NCBI RefSeq assembly: GCF_000218485.1
Contig: NZ_AFPB01000149.1
Location: 1-55,252 of the forward strand
Reading direction: 5' to 3'
DNA length: 55,252 bases
Source: Aquimarina agarivorans
Lineage (GTDB): Bacteria; Bacteroidota; Bacteroidia; Flavobacteriales; Flavobacteriaceae
Part shown: positions 8,839 to 16,631 of the stretch, one piece after another
Layout of the letters: the number at the start of each line of letters is the position of its first letter
Position numbering within the stretch: the stretch's first letter is position 1
Translations under genes and position numbers: made by a program
The notes under the pieces: generated by a model
What the model was told of the DNA's origin: nothing
What the model saw: the letters and a program-made list of their open reading frames with translations, nothing else
Database searches by the model: none

Positions 8839-9645
8839 TTAAATATAATTTTTAATAAAATGTGCCACCCCGTCATTTGTGCCTGCTAGCGTGGTGTATT
8901 TTGAAACTGCTAAAACCTCTTTTTTGGCATTGGCTACAGCCACTCCAAAACCAGCAGCATCCAACATTTCAATATCATTAAAATTATCGCCAAATGCAGC
9001 GACGTCTTTAAATGAAAAATTAGTATATACCCGATTTAGTAAAAACTGAATGGCTGTTTTTTTTGATATCTCAGCAGGGGCAATTTCAATATATGTTTCT
9101 TTGGATCGGTACAAATGTAACTTGTTGCTATAGTTTTGATGTAAAAAATGGTACAGTTTGTCAATAGCATCCACATTACCCATACACATGATTTTATGAG
9201 CTCCTTTTTGTTCCGCTTTCCAACGAGAGGCTACTTGATCATTAATAAGGATTTCAGGAGTTGTTTTGGTATTGCTAATTTCACGTTTTGCCCAATAATC
9301 CATTTGCGGCACATACCAATGGTTGTGGTTATAAAGACTTAAATGGACATCAGTTTGTTTATTAAAACTAATAATTTCTTGTAAAATACTTCCTTTAATT
9401 TCAGTACTGGATACTATTTCATCATTTACAATTATCAGACCACCATTATAAGCAATTATAGGAAAATGTGATATAGAAGCCATTTTTTGTAAGTGTACCA
9501 TGGCGTTTGGCATACGGGAAGATATTAATACAATGGGAGTATACGCTTTAATTCTTTTAAACTGGCTAATAGTAGCTTCGGATAATAAACGTTTATTGTT
9601 TAAAAGAGTTCCATCGATATCTGAAAAAACAATTTTTGGCTGCAT
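8839..9645 (-). CDS. Cof-type HAD-IIB family hydrolase
   Basis: 268 residues, the usual size. HAD motif I is FSDIDGTLL with Asp9 and Asp11; motif II is VLISSRMP; the C-terminal motif IV is AFGDNFNDIEML (Asp220, Asp224). Between motifs II and III there is a C2B-type cap, placing it in subfamily IIB with sugar-phosphate and pyridoxal- or flavin-phosphate phosphatases. Substrate cannot be told from sequence. First gene of a minus-strand operon with M61 and DUF4369 genes, with a consensus promoter about 140 bases upstream. Confidence 0.9.
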   Translation of the reverse strand: MQPKIVFSDIDGTLLNNKRLLSEATISQFKRIKAYTPIVLISSRMPNAMVHLQKMASISHFPIIAYNGGLIIVNDEIVSSTEIKGSILQEIISFNKQTDVHLSLYNHNHWYVPQMDYWAKREISNTKTTPEILINDQVASRWKAEQKGAHKIMCMGNVDAIDKLYHFLHQNYSNKLHLYRSKETYIEIAPAEISKKTAIQFLLNRVYTNFSFKDVAAFGDNFNDIEMLDAAGFGVAVANAKKEVLAVSKYTTLAGTNDGVAHFIKNYI

Positions 9646-10072
9646 TTTTTACAATTAGTAGCATAACCGTTTGATGATCTATGAAATTTCGTAGGTATCC
9701 CATTTCTTTTAACATCATTAGTCCGTTATAAAAGAAGCTAGGGTTAAGGTGGTGCTCTTTTTTTGCTTTTAATCAGTAAAAAACAAATGTACCTAATTGC
9801 ACGAATTTCCTATCAACAAATTGTATAACAAGGTTATAGCATTTTTTTATATTTTAACACCTCACCTCTAGTTTTTTCAAATGAATAGCTATTATTCGCA
9901 ATAGTAAAAAACCTGTTAAAAAGTTGTGAGGGGTGCAACAAATATAGTGTTAATTATGTAAGTTTTTTTAATAAAGCTAACGAAAACGGGTGTTGTTGTA
10001 CGATCAAAGTTGAGCGTAATAAGTATCACTTCTCAAATAATTGAAATAGTACCACTTTTGACATTAATTTTT
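9646..10072. other. 427-bp intergenic region
   Basis: It lies between the convergent-side end of the AlkB-like gene (minus) and the start of the HAD gene (minus). It holds the minus-strand promoter at 9784-9816. On the minus strand a short frame across about 9650-9765 reads HHLNPSFFYNGLMM and on to MGYLRNFIDHQTV, which looks protein-like but has no start and a stop just before it; it may be a gene scrap. Nothing else is recognisable. Confidence 0.4.
9784..9816 (-). promoter_or_regulatory. Bacteroidota-type promoter for the HAD hydrolase operon
   Basis: On the minus strand, TTG (9816-9814), a 22-base spacer, then TACATTTG (9791-9784) match the consensus TTG-N19-23-TAnnTTTG. Transcription would start near 9778, leaving a leader of about 130 bases before the ATG at 9645. 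Confidence 0.6.
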
Positions 10073-10687
10073 TTAGTTTTTAGTCTCTACAATTCTAAAT
10101 GTTAAATTGATGCGTTTGCCTACTGGTTTTTTTGTTTTCGGAATTTGGTGTAGCCAATATTTTTGCGTGTTACCTTGCATAAGTAGCAGGCTACCATGGG
10201 TAAGTTCAATTTTTTGTTTCAATTCTTTTTTAGTCCTGTGTTTTAAATGAAACCATCTACTGGCACCCAAACTTATTGATGCAATTATCGGGCGTTCTCC
10301 CAATTCCTTTTCATTATCTGCGTGCCAACCATTGCTGTCCTGGCCATTACGGTACAAATTTGCTAAACAGGTGGTGAATTTGTTGGAGGTAATAACTTCT
10401 ACATCGTTTTTTAATGCAAGCAAACTGCTAGTAAATTCAGTTGGATACATTGTAATGTTGGAGTAGGAGTACGGCAAATTGTTATTTGCAAACAAATGGG
10501 TTAAACGCGGTTGAGGGTACGTTTTGCCAAAAAGTTTTATATTATCTTGTTGCCAGGTAGTGTTGTTTAACAAGTCATTATAATAATGCTGTGCCCTTTC
10601 GGGAGAAATAAAGTTAGGGTAAAAAATTATATCGGCATCCGGGAGCGCTAAATCAATTTTTTGATGTGGGTTTTGAAAAAGTTGCAC
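10073..10687 (-). CDS. AlkB-like 2-oxoglutarate/Fe(II) dioxygenase
   Basis: 204 residues, similar in size to bacterial and human ABH2/3-like proteins. The iron ligands are His122 and Asp124 (NGWHADNEKE) and His180 (YWLHQIPK), and the 2-oxoglutarate-binding arginines are in KRINLTFR (about 192-198). The substrate-side signature PRLTHLF and the LGASRWFHLKHR strand fit AlkB-type demethylases, which repair alkylated bases. Last of three minus-strand genes after DUF3052-like and DoxX-like genes; the 64-base gap to DoxX makes co-transcription possible but not certain. Confidence 0.9.
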   Translation of the reverse strand: MQLFQNPHQKIDLALPDADIIFYPNFISPERAQHYYNDLLNNTTWQQDNIKLFGKTYPQPRLTHLFANNNLPYSYSNITMYPTEFTSSLLALKNDVEVITSNKFTTCLANLYRNGQDSNGWHADNEKELGERPIIASISLGASRWFHLKHRTKKELKQKIELTHGSLLLMQGNTQKYWLHQIPKTKKPVGKRINLTFRIVETKN

Positions 10688-10751
10688 AGGCGTTGATTTA
10701 AAAAGCTGTTGGGAATATTTTAATAAAGAGTATGGTAACAGTTATATTGTA

Positions 10752-11108
10752 CTAGGGTAAATAAAATACCGCCCACCATATAAGTACGAATTGTAAGGGC
10801 AAGCGCAGCCATAAAAACCATTTTGGAACACCTTTAGCAGCTTGTTCGGATTGTAGCATATAAATGTGAACAGGTAAAAAAACAATAAGCATGGCTACAA
10901 TGAAATAAATACTAAGCACTCGGGTTGGGGTAAAGATTAATCCCAATCCTAATAAAATTTCAGCTACACCACTCCAAAAAACTAATGCTTTTGGTTGAGG
11001 TAAATAAGGAGGCATAATGGCTAGGTAAGGTTTTGGTTTGTAAAAATGGAAAAAGCCTGCCACTACGTACATTGCAGCCATAAGGAATAAATGCCAAGGT
11101 GTTGTCAT
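10752..11108 (-). CDS. DoxX-like small membrane protein
   Basis: 118 residues with four hydrophobic segments (starting near 5, 45, 68 and 100). The pattern YVVAGFFHFYKPKPYLAIMP, then WSGVAEILLGLGL, is typical of the DoxX/MauE-like family of inner-membrane proteins, whose role is mostly unknown (redox or quinone-linked in some members). It lies 18 bases after the DUF3052-like gene, so the two are probably one transcript. Confidence 0.82.
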   Translation of the reverse strand: MTTPWHLFLMAAMYVVAGFFHFYKPKPYLAIMPPYLPQPKALVFWSGVAEILLGLGLIFTPTRVLSIYFIVAMLIVFLPVHIYMLQSEQAAKGVPKWFLWLRLPLQFVLIWWAVFYLP

Positions 11109-11126
11109 ATAATTTAATAGGTGCTT

Positions 11127-11525
11127 TTAAGAAGCTTCAGTTTCAATAAATTCAATTTTCCGGAAATGTACACCGAGCCAGTCATCATTAATGGGCGCGG
11201 TTTCAATTTGCTTTAAATTGTAATCTCCTAAAACGCCCCAACCGTTAGTTTCTGAAAGGGTTGTTTTATCAGTGTCAGAAGGAAACGCAAACCAAACTAC
11301 CGCATCACCTACTAATTTAGGATACACAGTTTCAATACGGTTTTGAATTTGCGAAATTTCAGTTACAAATATTAAAGCAAAATCTATTTCAGAAGTTCTA
11401 ATTACTGATTCTCTAATAATAATTCCATGTAATTTGTCCAGTTCCTTACAAAATCCCTCGGGTTCGTTTAAAATTAAAATTTCATCAACTTCACCAATAC
11501 CTAGTTTGTTAAATAATTCAGTCAT
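11127..11525 (-). CDS. DUF3052-like hypothetical protein
   Basis: 132 residues, cytosolic, no signal peptide or membrane segment. The start FNKLGIGEVDEILILNEPEG, the middle DFALIFVTEISQIQ, and the WFAFPSD then GWGVLGDYNLKQIE and DDWLGVHFRK motifs follow the layout of DUF3052 proteins (LGI..G..VLLLNAPEGF, ...D.VV.FV, ...WV.WPK..., GL.DYKVC.VDE.WSGLRF). No catalytic residues are known. First gene of the minus-strand group with DoxX-like and AlkB-like genes. Confidence 0.65.
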   Translation of the reverse strand: MTELFNKLGIGEVDEILILNEPEGFCKELDKLHGIIIRESVIRTSEIDFALIFVTEISQIQNRIETVYPKLVGDAVVWFAFPSDTDKTTLSETNGWGVLGDYNLKQIETAPINDDWLGVHFRKIEFIETEAS

Positions 11526-11854
11526 TTTACCAATTGTTTTTTCAGCTTTCTTAAAGATACAAAAAACAATAATTGTAAAGTATGAGATTGATTGATAGTT
11601 TTATTACCTGTTGTTAAAAGCACTATATTTACCATTCAAGGCACACACGGTGTATAATATATAGCTAATATGTGCTTAACCGTAAGGCTTGTGTATATTT
11701 AGTAAGTCCGGCAAATTTTTAATTTGGCTTTTATTAAGAGAAAAATTTAAAACGAAATACAAAAATTCGGCTCTGTGTTAATCCGAAAAGTTAGTGTGTA
11801 TTTTGCACGCTAAGTTTCATAGATAAGTCCTTTGTAACTAATAAATAAACACGA
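11526..11854. other. 329-bp intergenic region at left edge of accessory island
   Basis: No gene. The stretch around 11640-11715 contains a loosely self-complementary block (CACACGG near 11643 and CCGT...TGTG near 11679-11695) followed by AT-rich sequence leading to the ATG at 11855. Similar recurrent blocks flank accessory gene cassettes in flavobacterial genomes as I recall, but I cannot verify it here. Otherwise nothing recognisable. Confidence 0.35.
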
Positions 11855-12613
11855 ATGAGCAAAGATGATTGGTATAGAAATACGGAATGGAACGACCAAA
11901 TTGAATCTGAATTTGAAGCTCGACTGAAACGCTCACGTGGAAACTTCAACAAGGCTCAATATTTACGTATTCAAGCCAGTTATCTTCTAAATTCTCAAGA
12001 GACTGAAAATCAGAAAAAGGAAATTCAGTTAATGAAAAAGGTGATTGACGGTTATCCAGAAGAAACTTTTAGCACGATACACGGATAAGAACAACTTGGT
12101 GACTATTACTAGAAAAACAGGAATTATAAAGAAGCCGAAAGTTGTTTTAGAATTGTAACCGATCATTATCACTCGAACACACGGAGCGGTACAACTGGGC
12201 TGGTAGATTTGAAATTGTGTGAAACAATTTTGCTTTCAGACCAAAAAGACAAACTTCAAGAAGCTTATGAACTGTCGACTTTAAAATTTGACGAAACAGG
12301 TGGCCACTTATTAATGAACGACCAAAAATTCTATTATGCGACATTGATGGCTAACTTGTGCCTAAGAATGGGAAAAATTGAAGAAGCTTCTGAATACGCA
12401 AATTCAGCTTTGCAACTTTCAACAATTACAGAACCTCAATTTAATAGACATAAAACCATTGGAATAATCAAGGCAGATAAGAATACAATCAACAAATTGA
12501 AAAAAATAAAAGAAAAATCACTGGCTACAACATTTACAAGCAAGCAAACGGATAGCGGTAAACGAAACGATGATACTTTTAACAAACTATGGTCTCGGTT
12601 GACAGGTAAGTAA
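11855..12613 (+). pseudogene. TPR-type accessory gene interrupted by two in-frame stops
   Basis: One frame runs from ATG 11855 to TAA 12613 with only two interruptions, TAA at 12086 and TAG at 12110. Translation before, between and after them is continuous in character ([45 protein letters not shown]; then KFYYATLMANLC and YANSALQLS). The helical, alanine- and tyrosine-rich pattern resembles tetratricopeptide repeats. The two stops are one substitution from sense codons (such as AAA to TAA and TTG to TAG), so the 252-codon gene is probably recently inactivated. The pieces could also be translated separately (11855-12088 and from 12209). Function unknown. Confidence 0.72.
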
Positions 12614-12934
12614 CACTGAAACGCATGTGCTTATAGCTAAACGATTGACTGTGCCTAACTTATTTATATTGAGTTTATCAAAAAAAAGTAATTATCAACC
12701 GTATAAATAGATGAGTAAAATACGTTTAAATTCAGTTGACATCGCTTTGGAATTTACTCACAAAACAAGAATTCATGCTTTATGTTGCTGTAAATTAAAT
12801 ATTTATATGATAAAGAAGCTTAAATTGTTGGGTGGTAAATGTAATTTAGATAGTTTTGGGATATGACAGAAATAAACCTTATTGGTGGGGTTTAAATAAA
12901 TGTTGTCTTTGTTTACCGAAAACCGTAGAATAAA
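12614..12934. other. 321-bp intergenic region with one doubtful small frame
   Basis: Between the TPR pseudogene and the UDG-like gene. A 51-codon frame at 12711-12866 (MSKIRLNSVDIALEFTHKTR...) has a reasonable first half but no family I recognise and no clear ribosome site; it is not called. The rest is AT-rich with no visible structure. Confidence 0.35.
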
Positions 12935-13567
12935 ATGAAATTATTGGAGTTTGAAAATAATTTACGTGAGAGATTAAAAAAATATGACAAATCAAGACCA
13001 TTAATATGTGAAGGAAATCCTTTAGACTGTGAAATATTTATCGTAGGAATAAATGCCGCAACTGAAATGAAAAGTGATTTTTGGAGTTTTTGGTCTAAAG
13101 AAAATGGATTCAAAAAAGCGGAATGGCTTGAGAGCTACATTTTGGAAAGAAAGTTGAAGCCACTAAAACCGAATAAGACAAGACGAAATAAATTTAGTAA
13201 TACCAGACAAAGAATTGAATGGATTATTGACTCAGTAAAACCAATCAAAACTTTAGAGACAAATTTATTTGTAAAAGCTACACCGACTGCAGACAAATTG
13301 AAAAGTGAAGATAGAGAAAGTTCTGTTTTTGAGTATTTATTAGAATCTATAAAACCGAAAATACTTTTTTTACACGGAAATGAAGTAATCGAATATTTTG
13401 AAAAACTATACGGAATAAAAATCGTGAAAGACAAAATTGAAATTTTTGATATTTTAGAAGTAAAAACAAATATTTTAGCAATGAATCATCTTTCAAGAGG
13501 TTGGTCTAAACAAAAATCAATAGAATTAGGAAAAAGATTAAACTTTGAGATAAATAACGCAAGCTAA
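12935..13567 (+). CDS. Uracil-DNA-glycosylase-like protein
   Basis: 210 residues. The segment CEGNPLDCEIFIVGINAAT (about 25-50) resembles the UDG-superfamily water-activating motif, KILFLHGNEVIEYF (about 149) the central strand and turn, and MNHLSRGWS (near 188) the His-containing motif. That layout fits the broad UDG superfamily, although the family-4 iron-sulfur cysteines are absent. The gene stands alone in the accessory island, is AT-rich and has no operon partner. It may be a transferred repair or defence enzyme; the activity is inferred only from motif order. Confidence 0.62.
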   Translation: MKLLEFENNLRERLKKYDKSRPLICEGNPLDCEIFIVGINAATEMKSDFWSFWSKENGFKKAEWLESYILERKLKPLKPNKTRRNKFSNTRQRIEWIIDSVKPIKTLETNLFVKATPTADKLKSEDRESSVFEYLLESIKPKILFLHGNEVIEYFEKLYGIKIVKDKIEIFDILEVKTNILAMNHLSRGWSKQKSIELGKRLNFEINNAS

Positions 13568-13933
13568 CACCTAAAGTATTCGTCTTGCCTATAAGCTAGA
13601 GATAAATGCGATAATGACCAATGCTCAAAAAATCACAAAATAACAGACGCAAATACTAGTTCATTTTTTCGATAGCTGCATTGTGTCTCATTTCCAAAGC
13701 TGGGGCTATGAAAATAAAACACGGCTTTGATCTTAAAAAAAAGCAGTGGCCTATTTTCAGTCTCATTTTATAATCCGTTTGACATACCCAATGGTGGATC
13801 TATTGGTAAAGTGATGAGGAACGCTCCTTGATTTCAGAAGTTTTAAAGCTTGAAAATACGCTTTGACTATTGAAAAACAAATCCATTGTCATGGATTATA
13901 AGTTTTATGTGGGTTTTGTTCAATTTTTTAATC

Positions 13934-14072
13934 GCAGAACATCTTTATGGCACTATAAAACGCCAATGGGAATTTTTCAGATCTCAACAAAAAAAATATT
14001 CATAGAACCAGCGCAGAAGTTGGATTTATAGTTACCTGCTATAATTTGATACGAATCTTTAATATTGTGGAC
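13934..14072 (+). pseudogene. Transposase C-terminal remnant, IS1182-like
   Basis: The frame from 13934 reads AEHLYGTIKRQWEFF, matching the conserved HPFGTIKRQWGF segment near the C-terminus of IS1182-type transposases in Bacteroidota. After a TAG the match continues in another frame as TSAEVGFIVTCYNLIRIFNI, corresponding to the ASADVGLIFTAYNLRRIINI block. Frameshift, internal stop and absence of the DDE domain show a dead fragment. Confidence 0.7.
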
Positions 14073-14182
14073 AAAAACTTGCTAAATTCTATTTCCAAAA
14101 TAGTTATTTCACATCATTCTTACAAGATAATTGACTTTACTGAATTAAAAAGAGACTTTTGTGACCACTGTATTTTATCACA

Positions 14183-14404
14183 AAAACTTTTGGTGCCGTA
14201 GCTAGATCAATACAAAGCTATTATCGCAACATTCTAAACTTCTTTGATAACCGCAGTACAAATGCTTCGGCTGAATCTTTCAATGCAAAATAAAAGCATT
14301 TAGGAGTCAATTCAGAGGGGTGAAATCTGTATCTTTTTTTTTATTTAGACTGTCAAATATATATGCTTAAAAATTATCATTCCACAACTTTTCGGGTTGA
14401 TCCA
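14183..14404 (+). pseudogene. Transposase C-terminal remnant, ISAon1-like, with element end
   Basis: The reading TFGAVARSIQSYYRN, then FFDNRSTNASAESFNAK, is the conserved C-terminal end of ISAon1-type transposases. It breaks at an A-run (near 14287), and the next frame continues IKAFRSQFRGVKSVSFF to IYA and TAA (14368-14370): one lost A explains it. The sequence CCACAACTTTTCGGGTTGATCC (14383-14404) following the stop looks like the right element end. The 5' part is gone. Confidence 0.72.
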
Positions 14405-14428
14405 AAATAAGTTAAACACTATCACAAA

Positions 14429-14465
14429 CAAAAAACCCCGTAAACGATAATTTACGAGGTTTTAA
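14429..14465 (-). terminator. Terminator of tRNA-Phe
   Basis: AAAACC..GTAAA pairs with TTTAC..GGTTTT around a six-base loop, with a run of T on the minus strand. It sits just 3' of the tRNA gene, as expected for its transcript. Confidence 0.7.
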
Positions 14466-14468
14466 AGG

Positions 14469-14541
14469 TGGTGCCTCCAGGAATCGAACCAGGGACACAA
14501 GGATTTTCAGTCCTTTGCTCTACCAACTGAGCTAAGGCACC
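14469..14541 (-). tRNA. tRNA-Phe (GAA)
   Basis: 73 bases on the minus strand. Acceptor stem GGTGCCT pairs with AGGCACC; the D-arm begins TAGCTCAGTTGG; the anticodon loop CTGAAAA carries GAA; the T-arm contains GGTTCGATTCC. The discriminator is A and CCA is not fully encoded (CC then T). The 3' end faces the accessory island at 11.5-14.4 kb, the usual orientation for tRNA-associated integration. Confidence 0.97.
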
Positions 14542-14620
14542 CAATTTGCTTATGTAGCTAAGCGAGTGCAAATATAGAACCTTTTTTGGCTTTTGCAACT
14601 ACTTTGCCTAAAAACTTTCA

Positions 14621-14628
14621 TATTTTTG
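14621..14628 (+). promoter_or_regulatory. Probable -7 element of the coaX operon
   Basis: TATTTTTG fits TAnnTTTG of this phylum and lies 22 bases before the coaX ATG. No well-spaced TTG is present upstream (candidates at 14 and 25 bases). Confidence 0.42.
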
Positions 14629-14650
14629 AAAAATAAAAATTATTTCATTC

Positions 14651-15382
14651 ATGAATTTAATTATTGATGCTGGTAATTCTTTAGTCAAACTTGCTGTTTT
14701 TCAGAAAGATATTTTAATAAAAAAGTGGCAAGTAGAATATGGTGATTTTTTAAAAAAATTTTTAAAAATCAAATCAGCGTATCCTACAATAGATAAAATT
14801 TTTCTTTCGTCAGTATCAAAATTAAGTAAGCAGGCTATTGAAAATGAAATAGACGCTGAGTTATTGCTTGTGTTAGATCATCAGACCTCCATGCCGTTTG
14901 AAAATTTGTATATCACCCCACAAACGTTGGGTGTGGATCGTTTGGCTTTGGTAGCAGCAGCAAGTAAAGCATACCCAAATCAACATTGTTTAGTAATTGA
15001 TGTAGGAACCTGTGTTACCTATGATTTTTTAGATCAACAAGGAATTTACAAAGGGGGAGGTATCAGTCCAGGTTTGCAACTTCGTTATAAAAGTTTACAT
15101 GATTATACGGCAAACTTACCTTTGTTGAAAGCTCAAGAAATTAATTTAATAATAGGAAATAGTACAGCAAATGCAATCCATGCAGGTGTTTTTAATGGTT
15201 TTGTAAATGAAATTAGTGGTATAATTGAGCAATTTAGCAACACCTTTGGTGCGTTGGTCGTTATTTTGACGGGTGGAAATGCTAATTTCTTGTCTAAACG
15301 ATTAAAAAGTGGCATATTTGTCGACCCTAATTTTTTATTCAAAGGGTTAAATTACATACTCGATTTCAATAGTAGTAAATGA
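14651..15382 (+). CDS. coaX: Type III pantothenate kinase
   Basis: 243 residues. The ASKHA-fold signatures are present: IIDAGNSLVKLA at the start (Asp6), TLGVDRL (92-98), IDVGTCVTYD (116-125) and GGGISPGL (135-142). The enzyme phosphorylates pantothenate, the first step of coenzyme A synthesis, and needs a monovalent cation. The stop overlaps the next start by four bases (ATGA at 15379), so the outer-membrane protein gene is translationally coupled. This order (coaX, barrel, TPR, LptC, CNNM, PPIase) is common in Flavobacteriia as I recall. Confidence 0.96.
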   Translation: MNLIIDAGNSLVKLAVFQKDILIKKWQVEYGDFLKKFLKIKSAYPTIDKIFLSSVSKLSKQAIENEIDAELLLVLDHQTSMPFENLYITPQTLGVDRLALVAAASKAYPNQHCLVIDVGTCVTYDFLDQQGIYKGGGISPGLQLRYKSLHDYTANLPLLKAQEINLIIGNSTANAIHAGVFNGFVNEISGIIEQFSNTFGALVVILTGGNANFLSKRLKSGIFVDPNFLFKGLNYILDFNSSK

Positions 15383-16617
15383 TAAAAAAAATAATAATTA
15401 GTATGTTGCTTTTAGTGGCAGGTTTTGCATACGCACAAGAGTCTACATCGTCACCATATTCTACCCATGGATTGGGAATTACAAACTTTAGGGGTTCTAT
15501 TGCTAACAGGAGTATGGGGGGACTAACTTTGTACTCAGACCCTTTTACTCCTAACATACAAAACCCTGCGCTTTATGGGGGTCTTAAAACTACTGCTTTA
15601 GGAGTTGGAGGATCCTATAAAACAGCAACTTTTAAAGAGGGTGATGCGGAAAGCTCAGGAAAAGCAACTACGTTAGATTATTTAACGCTAAGTATTCCGG
15701 CAGGCAAGTTTGGATTTGGTTTCGGAATAGTGCCCTACAGATCTGTAGGTTTTTCGTTTGAAGGAATTAATGGAGCTGGATTTCAGGAAACTAATACGGG
15801 CTCAGGTAATGTAAACAGAGCCTATTTTGGTGCAGGAGTAAAAATTCATAAAGGTTTTAAGCTTGGTGCTGAATTCCAGTATAATTTTGGCCGTTTGGAA
15901 AATATTGTAACTCAATTCCCTGACTCAAGTATTAATACCAGGGTAATTAACCAGTCCGATATACAAGGTGTAAGTTTTACTTTTTCGGGAGTGTATGATT
16001 TGGATGTTAATGAAGAAACTTTATTTAGAGTTTCAGCCGTATATAGTAATTCAGCTAGTATTACTTCTGAAAATATACAGCAAATATCAGCTGTAGAATT
16101 TGAAGACGACCAAGAGACTACATCAAATGAACAGGTTGTTGATATTGCAGATCGTTCATTTAATTTGCCAAGTAGACTTACATTAGGAGGAGCTGTAATA
16201 AAAAAAAGTAAATGGTTCGTTGGTGGAGAAGCTTATTTGGAAGATAATAATGATTATCAAGACCGTATTCAAAGTAGAGATCGCGTAAATTATGCCAAGG
16301 CTTACGGGGTTAAAGTTGGGGGGTTTATTATTCCTAAATACAACTCGCTTACAAGTTATTTTCAGCGAATGACTTACCGTGTTGGACTCCGTTACGAAAG
16401 ACTAGGTCTGGTCATCCGTGGTGAGGATATTAATGAGTTTGGCACGTCTTTTGGTATTTCGTTACCAGTATCGCAAGGATATTCTTCATTAGATTTAGGT
16501 GTAGAGCTTGGATCAAGAGGTACGACATCCGCAGGATTGGTAAAAGAAAATTTTATTAATCTTTCAGTAGGTTTATCACTAAGTGATAAATGGTTTAGAA
16601 AAAGGAAATTTAATTAA
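15379..16617 (+). CDS. Outer-membrane beta-barrel protein (FadL/PorV-like)
   Basis: 412 residues. The signal peptide ends near AYAQES; then comes SPYSTHGLGI and RSMGGLTLYSD, with IQNPALYGGL, a start typical of flavobacterial barrels that resemble FadL-type channels. Many amphipathic strands follow and the chain ends on a basic tail. Coupled to coaX by a 4-base overlap and 14 bases before a TPR protein gene. It is probably a conserved but uncharacterised outer-membrane protein; a role in hydrophobic substrate transport is only inferred from the fold. Confidence 0.75.
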   Translation: MIKKIIISMLLLVAGFAYAQESTSSPYSTHGLGITNFRGSIANRSMGGLTLYSDPFTPNIQNPALYGGLKTTALGVGGSYKTATFKEGDAESSGKATTLDYLTLSIPAGKFGFGFGIVPYRSVGFSFEGINGAGFQETNTGSGNVNRAYFGAGVKIHKGFKLGAEFQYNFGRLENIVTQFPDSSINTRVINQSDIQGVSFTFSGVYDLDVNEETLFRVSAVYSNSASITSENIQQISAVEFEDDQETTSNEQVVDIADRSFNLPSRLTLGGAVIKKSKWFVGGEAYLEDNNDYQDRIQSRDRVNYAKAYGVKVGGFIIPKYNSLTSYFQRMTYRVGLRYERLGLVIRGEDINEFGTSFGISLPVSQGYSSLDLGVELGSRGTTSAGLVKENFINLSVGLSLSDKWFRKRKFN

Positions 16618-16631
16618 CATAATAATTAACT

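Larger units (their letters stand above)
13568..14428. other. Degenerate mobile-element region
   Basis: 861 bases without an intact gene between the UDG-like gene and tRNA-Phe. It contains two transposase 3' remnants (entries at 13934 and 14183). The first 350 bases hold only short frames broken by stops, which I could not assign. No intact terminal repeats or target duplications were found. Confidence 0.7.

Noticed and set aside
11640..11715. Considered as an integron attC site flanking cassettes
   Set aside because: Partial symmetry is present, but no consistent core RYYYAAC/GTTRRRY pair and no integrase; evidence is too weak.
12711..12866. 51-codon open frame in the accessory island
   Set aside because: Short, no ribosome site, no recognisable family; the region is already decaying. 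Kept only as a note in the gap entry.
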